Below, piece by piece: positions 61,201 through 64,000 of a stretch of DNA of 64,000 bases. Position numbers and translations under genes: made by a program. Source of the DNA: Neurospora crassa OR74A (lineage: Eukaryota > Ascomycota > Sordariomycetes > Sordariales > Sordariaceae); NCBI RefSeq assembly GCF_000182925.2, contig NC_026505.1, positions 4,712,001 to 4,776,000 of the forward strand, given 5' to 3'. The first letter of the stretch is position 1; every line of letters begins with the position of its first letter. A model generated the notes under the pieces. It had not been told where the DNA came from. It saw only the letters and a list, made by a program, of their open reading frames with translations, and did not search any database.

Positions 61201-63805
61201 ACTCACTGGGAAGGTCAGAAGGTACGATGCCAGCGACTCCGAGGAAGGAGATGGTATCACAACCGGTCCCTCACATCCCAGCATGGAGTCCCAGACACCC
61301 ATCACACCCAGCGATACCGAGACTCCCAAAATTCAAGTTACCGATGCTACCGGACCGTCTGCGCCAGCCGCGGCATCAGGCCCTCCACCTCCACCACCCC
61401 CGCCGCCTCCGCCTCCGCCGCCCCCTGGCTTCCTCCCTGGCGCCCCAGCTCCGATTCCCGGCGCGGGCGGGCCTCCTCCGCCGCCGCCGCCTCCTCCTCC
61501 TCCTCCGCCGCCGCCAGGAGGCCTTCCGGGTGCTGCTCCTCCGATGCCTGGCGCTGGTGGTCCACCGCCGCCGCCGCCGCCACCACCTCCTCCGCCAATG
61601 CCTGGTATGGCTGGTATGCCACCACCTCCACCTCCGCCCCCTCCCATGCCTGGTATGCCTGGTATGCCACCACCACCACCTCCTCCCATGCCAGGTCCTG
61701 CTTCGGGCCGCTTCTTGGCACAGAACGCCGGGCTTCCCACGACCAATTCTGTTGGGCTACCTGTCGTCCGGCCCAAGAAGAAGCTCAAGGCTTTCCATTG
61801 GGACAAGGTCGACACGCCACTGGCAACGCACTGGGCGGCACATACACCGTCCCCTGAGTCGAGGGAAGAAAAGTATCATGAGCTCAGCAAGAAGGGTATT
61901 CTGGACGAAGTTGAGAAGTTGTTCATGGCGAAGGAGATCAAGAAGCTTGGCGGTGGAGGTGCCAAGAAGGATGACAAGAAGCAGATTATCTCCAACGATT
62001 TGCGCAAGGCATTCGGTAAGAAACGGATGATGAGCCGTAACTCTATGAAAGCCTCACGCTAACAGTTTACAGAAATCGCGCTTGCCAAATTCTCACAGTT
62101 CCCTGTTGAGAAGGTGGTGCAGATGATCATTCACTGCGACAAAGACGTGCTCGACAACCCGGTCGTCATGGATTTCCTGCAGAAGGATGATCTTTGCAAC
62201 ATTTCGGATAACACTGCCAAAGTTATGGCACCATATAGCAAGGACTGGACTGGACCAGATGCCGGCAAAGATACCCGAGAACAGGATCCTAACGAGCTCA
62301 CAAGACAGGATCAGATATATCTGTATACGGCGTTCGAACTTCATCACTACTGGAAGAGTAGGATGAGGGCCCTTGCACTGACTCGCAGCTTCGAACAAGA
62401 ATACGAGGAGATTACTGAAAAGATGCGCGCCGTTGTAGCAGTGTCCGAATCTTTGAGAGATTCCGTGTCCCTTATGAACGTACTCGGCCTCATCTTGGAT
62501 ATCGGTAACTATATGAACGATGCGAACAAGCAAGCCCGCGGTTTCAAACTCTCTTCTCTTGCCAGACTCGGCATGGTGAAGGACGACAAGAACGAGTCGA
62601 CGCTTGCGGATCTCGTCGAACGTATTGTGCGCCAGCAATACCCAGAGTGGGAAGATTTCGCCAAGGACATCGAGGGCGTTATTGCGGCCCAGAAGATCAA
62701 CATCGAACAGCTTCAGGCTGATGCCAAGAGGTATATCGACAACATCAAGAACGTGCAAATGTCTCTTGACTCAGGCAATCTCTCCGATCCGAAGAAGTTC
62801 CATCCCCAGGATCGCGTGTCGCAGATTGTGCAGAGGGTCATGAAGGATGCTCGGTTCAAGGCAGAGCAAATGCAGTTGTATCTGGAAGAGATGGTGCGCA
62901 CATACAACGACATCATGGTCTTTTACGGCGAAGACCCGTCAGACGACAATGCTCGTCGCGAATTCTTTTCCAAGCTGGCGTCATTCATCACGGAGTGGAA
63001 GAGGTCGCGCGAGAAGAACATTCAACTGGAAGAGCAGCGTAAGCGGAACGAGGCATCGATGAAACGCAAGAATGCCCAGTTCAAGGCTTTGCAAGCGAGC
63101 GAGGCACAAGGACCGGCAAGCCCAACGAGTACGGGGGCGATGGACAGCTTACTCGAGAAGCTCAGAGCGGCTGCTCCGCAAACCAGAGACCAAAGAGACA
63201 GGAGGAGGAGAGCACGTCTCAAGGACCGACATCAAGTCCGCATCGCTTCAGGCCAACAAGTACCAGATTTCAACGAAATCCCCGAGGTGGAAGCTGCCCT
63301 CCAAACTGGCAAGAGTGCTGCATCCGCGACCACGGACGACGACGGCGCCGGCAACGGTCTTGTCAGCCCCGATGCCCTACCGCCAACAAAGGAGGCTCCC
63401 GATGCGGAGGAAGACGACGTCGCTCGACGCGCAGCTGCATTGTTGCAAAGCTTCCAGGGTGGAGACGGGGCGGAAGATGATGCAGAAAAGAGGGAAAGTT
63501 TGAGGAAGTCGAGGAGACAGACTGCGGCAGAGGAGAGGAACATGAGAAGGCGGAGGAGAGAAAAAGCCCAGACTAGCACGGCTGGGGAGGAAGGGAAGGA
63601 CGAGTCAACAGCGGCAGATGGATCAGAAGCCGCGCCTTCAGCTAGCGCTGAGGACCTTTCAGCTGCCGAAGCCAAGACGGATGGGCCATCATCACCACGA
63701 CCAGGCACAGCGACGGGTGCCGAGGCATCGGAGGAGACTGAGACTACACCTACGGCGACGGCGACGGACACGAATCCTGAAGAAAGTAAAGAAACAACAG
63801 GATGA
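58295..63805 (+). CDS. BNI1: Formin (BNI1/SepA type)
   Basis: Rho-activated actin nucleator for hyphal tip growth, septation and actin cables. Two exons, 58295-62015 and 62073-63805, give 1817 residues. An N-terminal Ser-rich region is followed by the GTPase-binding/FH3 region (about 260-700, with QMFINLMQKRGWHNLPDQAK). A coiled coil follows (about 740-900). The FH1 domain at about 1029-1136 has several long Pro runs separated by Gly/Ala linkers, for profilin. FH2 covers about 1160-1575 (KKLKAFHWDKVD, IALAKFSQFP). The auto-inhibitory DAD is near 1597-1640 (MDSLLEKLRAAAPQTRDQRD with a basic cluster). A charged Ala/Glu-rich tail ends the protein. The frame is open upstream of 58295 without an ATG until 58217, where only a TTG fits, so this ATG is chosen. 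Confidence 0.96.
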
Positions 63806-64000
63806 TGAGGAGATGTTGCATGTCGCTTGTTCTGTATCATTCGAAGTTTTATCAAGTTCTGTTTGCACATTGTACACATCAAGCAGCATGATGCAAGCTT
63901 TGACAAAGTCGAAAATGGAGAACGCAGTCCCGATAGTGCACAAACAGAGCCTCATATTGAAAAGAGTACGTAATGTCTACTGAGAAGGAGCCATTTTAAG
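63806..64000 (+). other. Formin 3' flank
   Basis: Non-coding sequence following the formin stop codon, taken as its 3' UTR up to the window edge. Confidence 0.6.

Noticed and set aside
61333-61815. Minus-strand Gly-rich protein of 160 codons
   Set aside because: It is the reverse complement of the formin FH1 Pro runs, not a Gly-rich gene.

Overview
The window is nuclear DNA from a filamentous ascomycete. It carries housekeeping eukaryotic genes split by many short introns (mostly about 50-130 nt) with GT...AG ends, long intergenic leaders, and fungal versions of the proteins (a Zn(II)2Cys6 regulator, a POP8-type RNase P subunit, a SepA/BNI1-type formin, YPK9). Protein style and my unchecked recollection of gene order suggest a Sordariomycete close to Neurospora or Sordaria; this is inference. 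I see no bacterial operon structure, no intact transposon and no obvious RIP-degraded repeat block.

Layout. 0-11 kb: uracil phosphoribosyltransferase (minus, 3' end outside the window), cohesin release factor WAPL (plus), the small GTPase Rheb (plus) and an eleven-exon seryl-tRNA synthetase (minus). 12-23 kb: a small zinc-cluster regulator (minus), a 3.7 kb gene-free gap holding a long hairpin, a ZUP1-type deubiquitinase (plus), ITPase HAM1 (minus) and the adenylate kinase-like FAP7 (minus). 23-36 kb: class V myosin (minus), a 3.4 kb gap, 3-phosphoglycerate dehydrogenase (minus) and NAP1 (minus). 38-46 kb: a P5B ATPase of the YPK9/ATP13A2 type (plus), a coclaurine N-methyltransferase-like enzyme (plus) and complex I subunit NDUFB2 (minus). 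47-54 kb: BUR1/CDK9 kinase with an RS/RGG-like tail (plus), POP8 (plus) and PP5/PPT1 phosphatase (minus). 55-64 kb: an unrecognised 146-residue single-pass membrane protein (minus) and the formin BNI1/SepA (plus).

The genes do not form one pathway. They share themes: actin-based polarity (formin and myosin V), transcription elongation and chromatin (BUR1, NAP1, WAPL), nucleotide handling (UPRT, ITPase, FAP7), and translation or RNA processing (SerRS, POP8). Exon structures were rebuilt by hand from reading frame and splice signals. In each complete gene the summed exon lengths give a whole number of codons.

The most unusual signals are non-coding: a roughly 155-bp imperfect palindrome at 13692-13846, a 10-mer (CTAGAGGTAT) found five times and only between genes, a GGTAC cluster in one divergent promoter, two homopolymers of exactly 21 G, a tRNA-like 5' half beside NAP1, and a GC-AG intron in the seryl-tRNA synthetase gene. 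The membrane protein and the YPK9/methyltransferase pair are the best protein-level leads.
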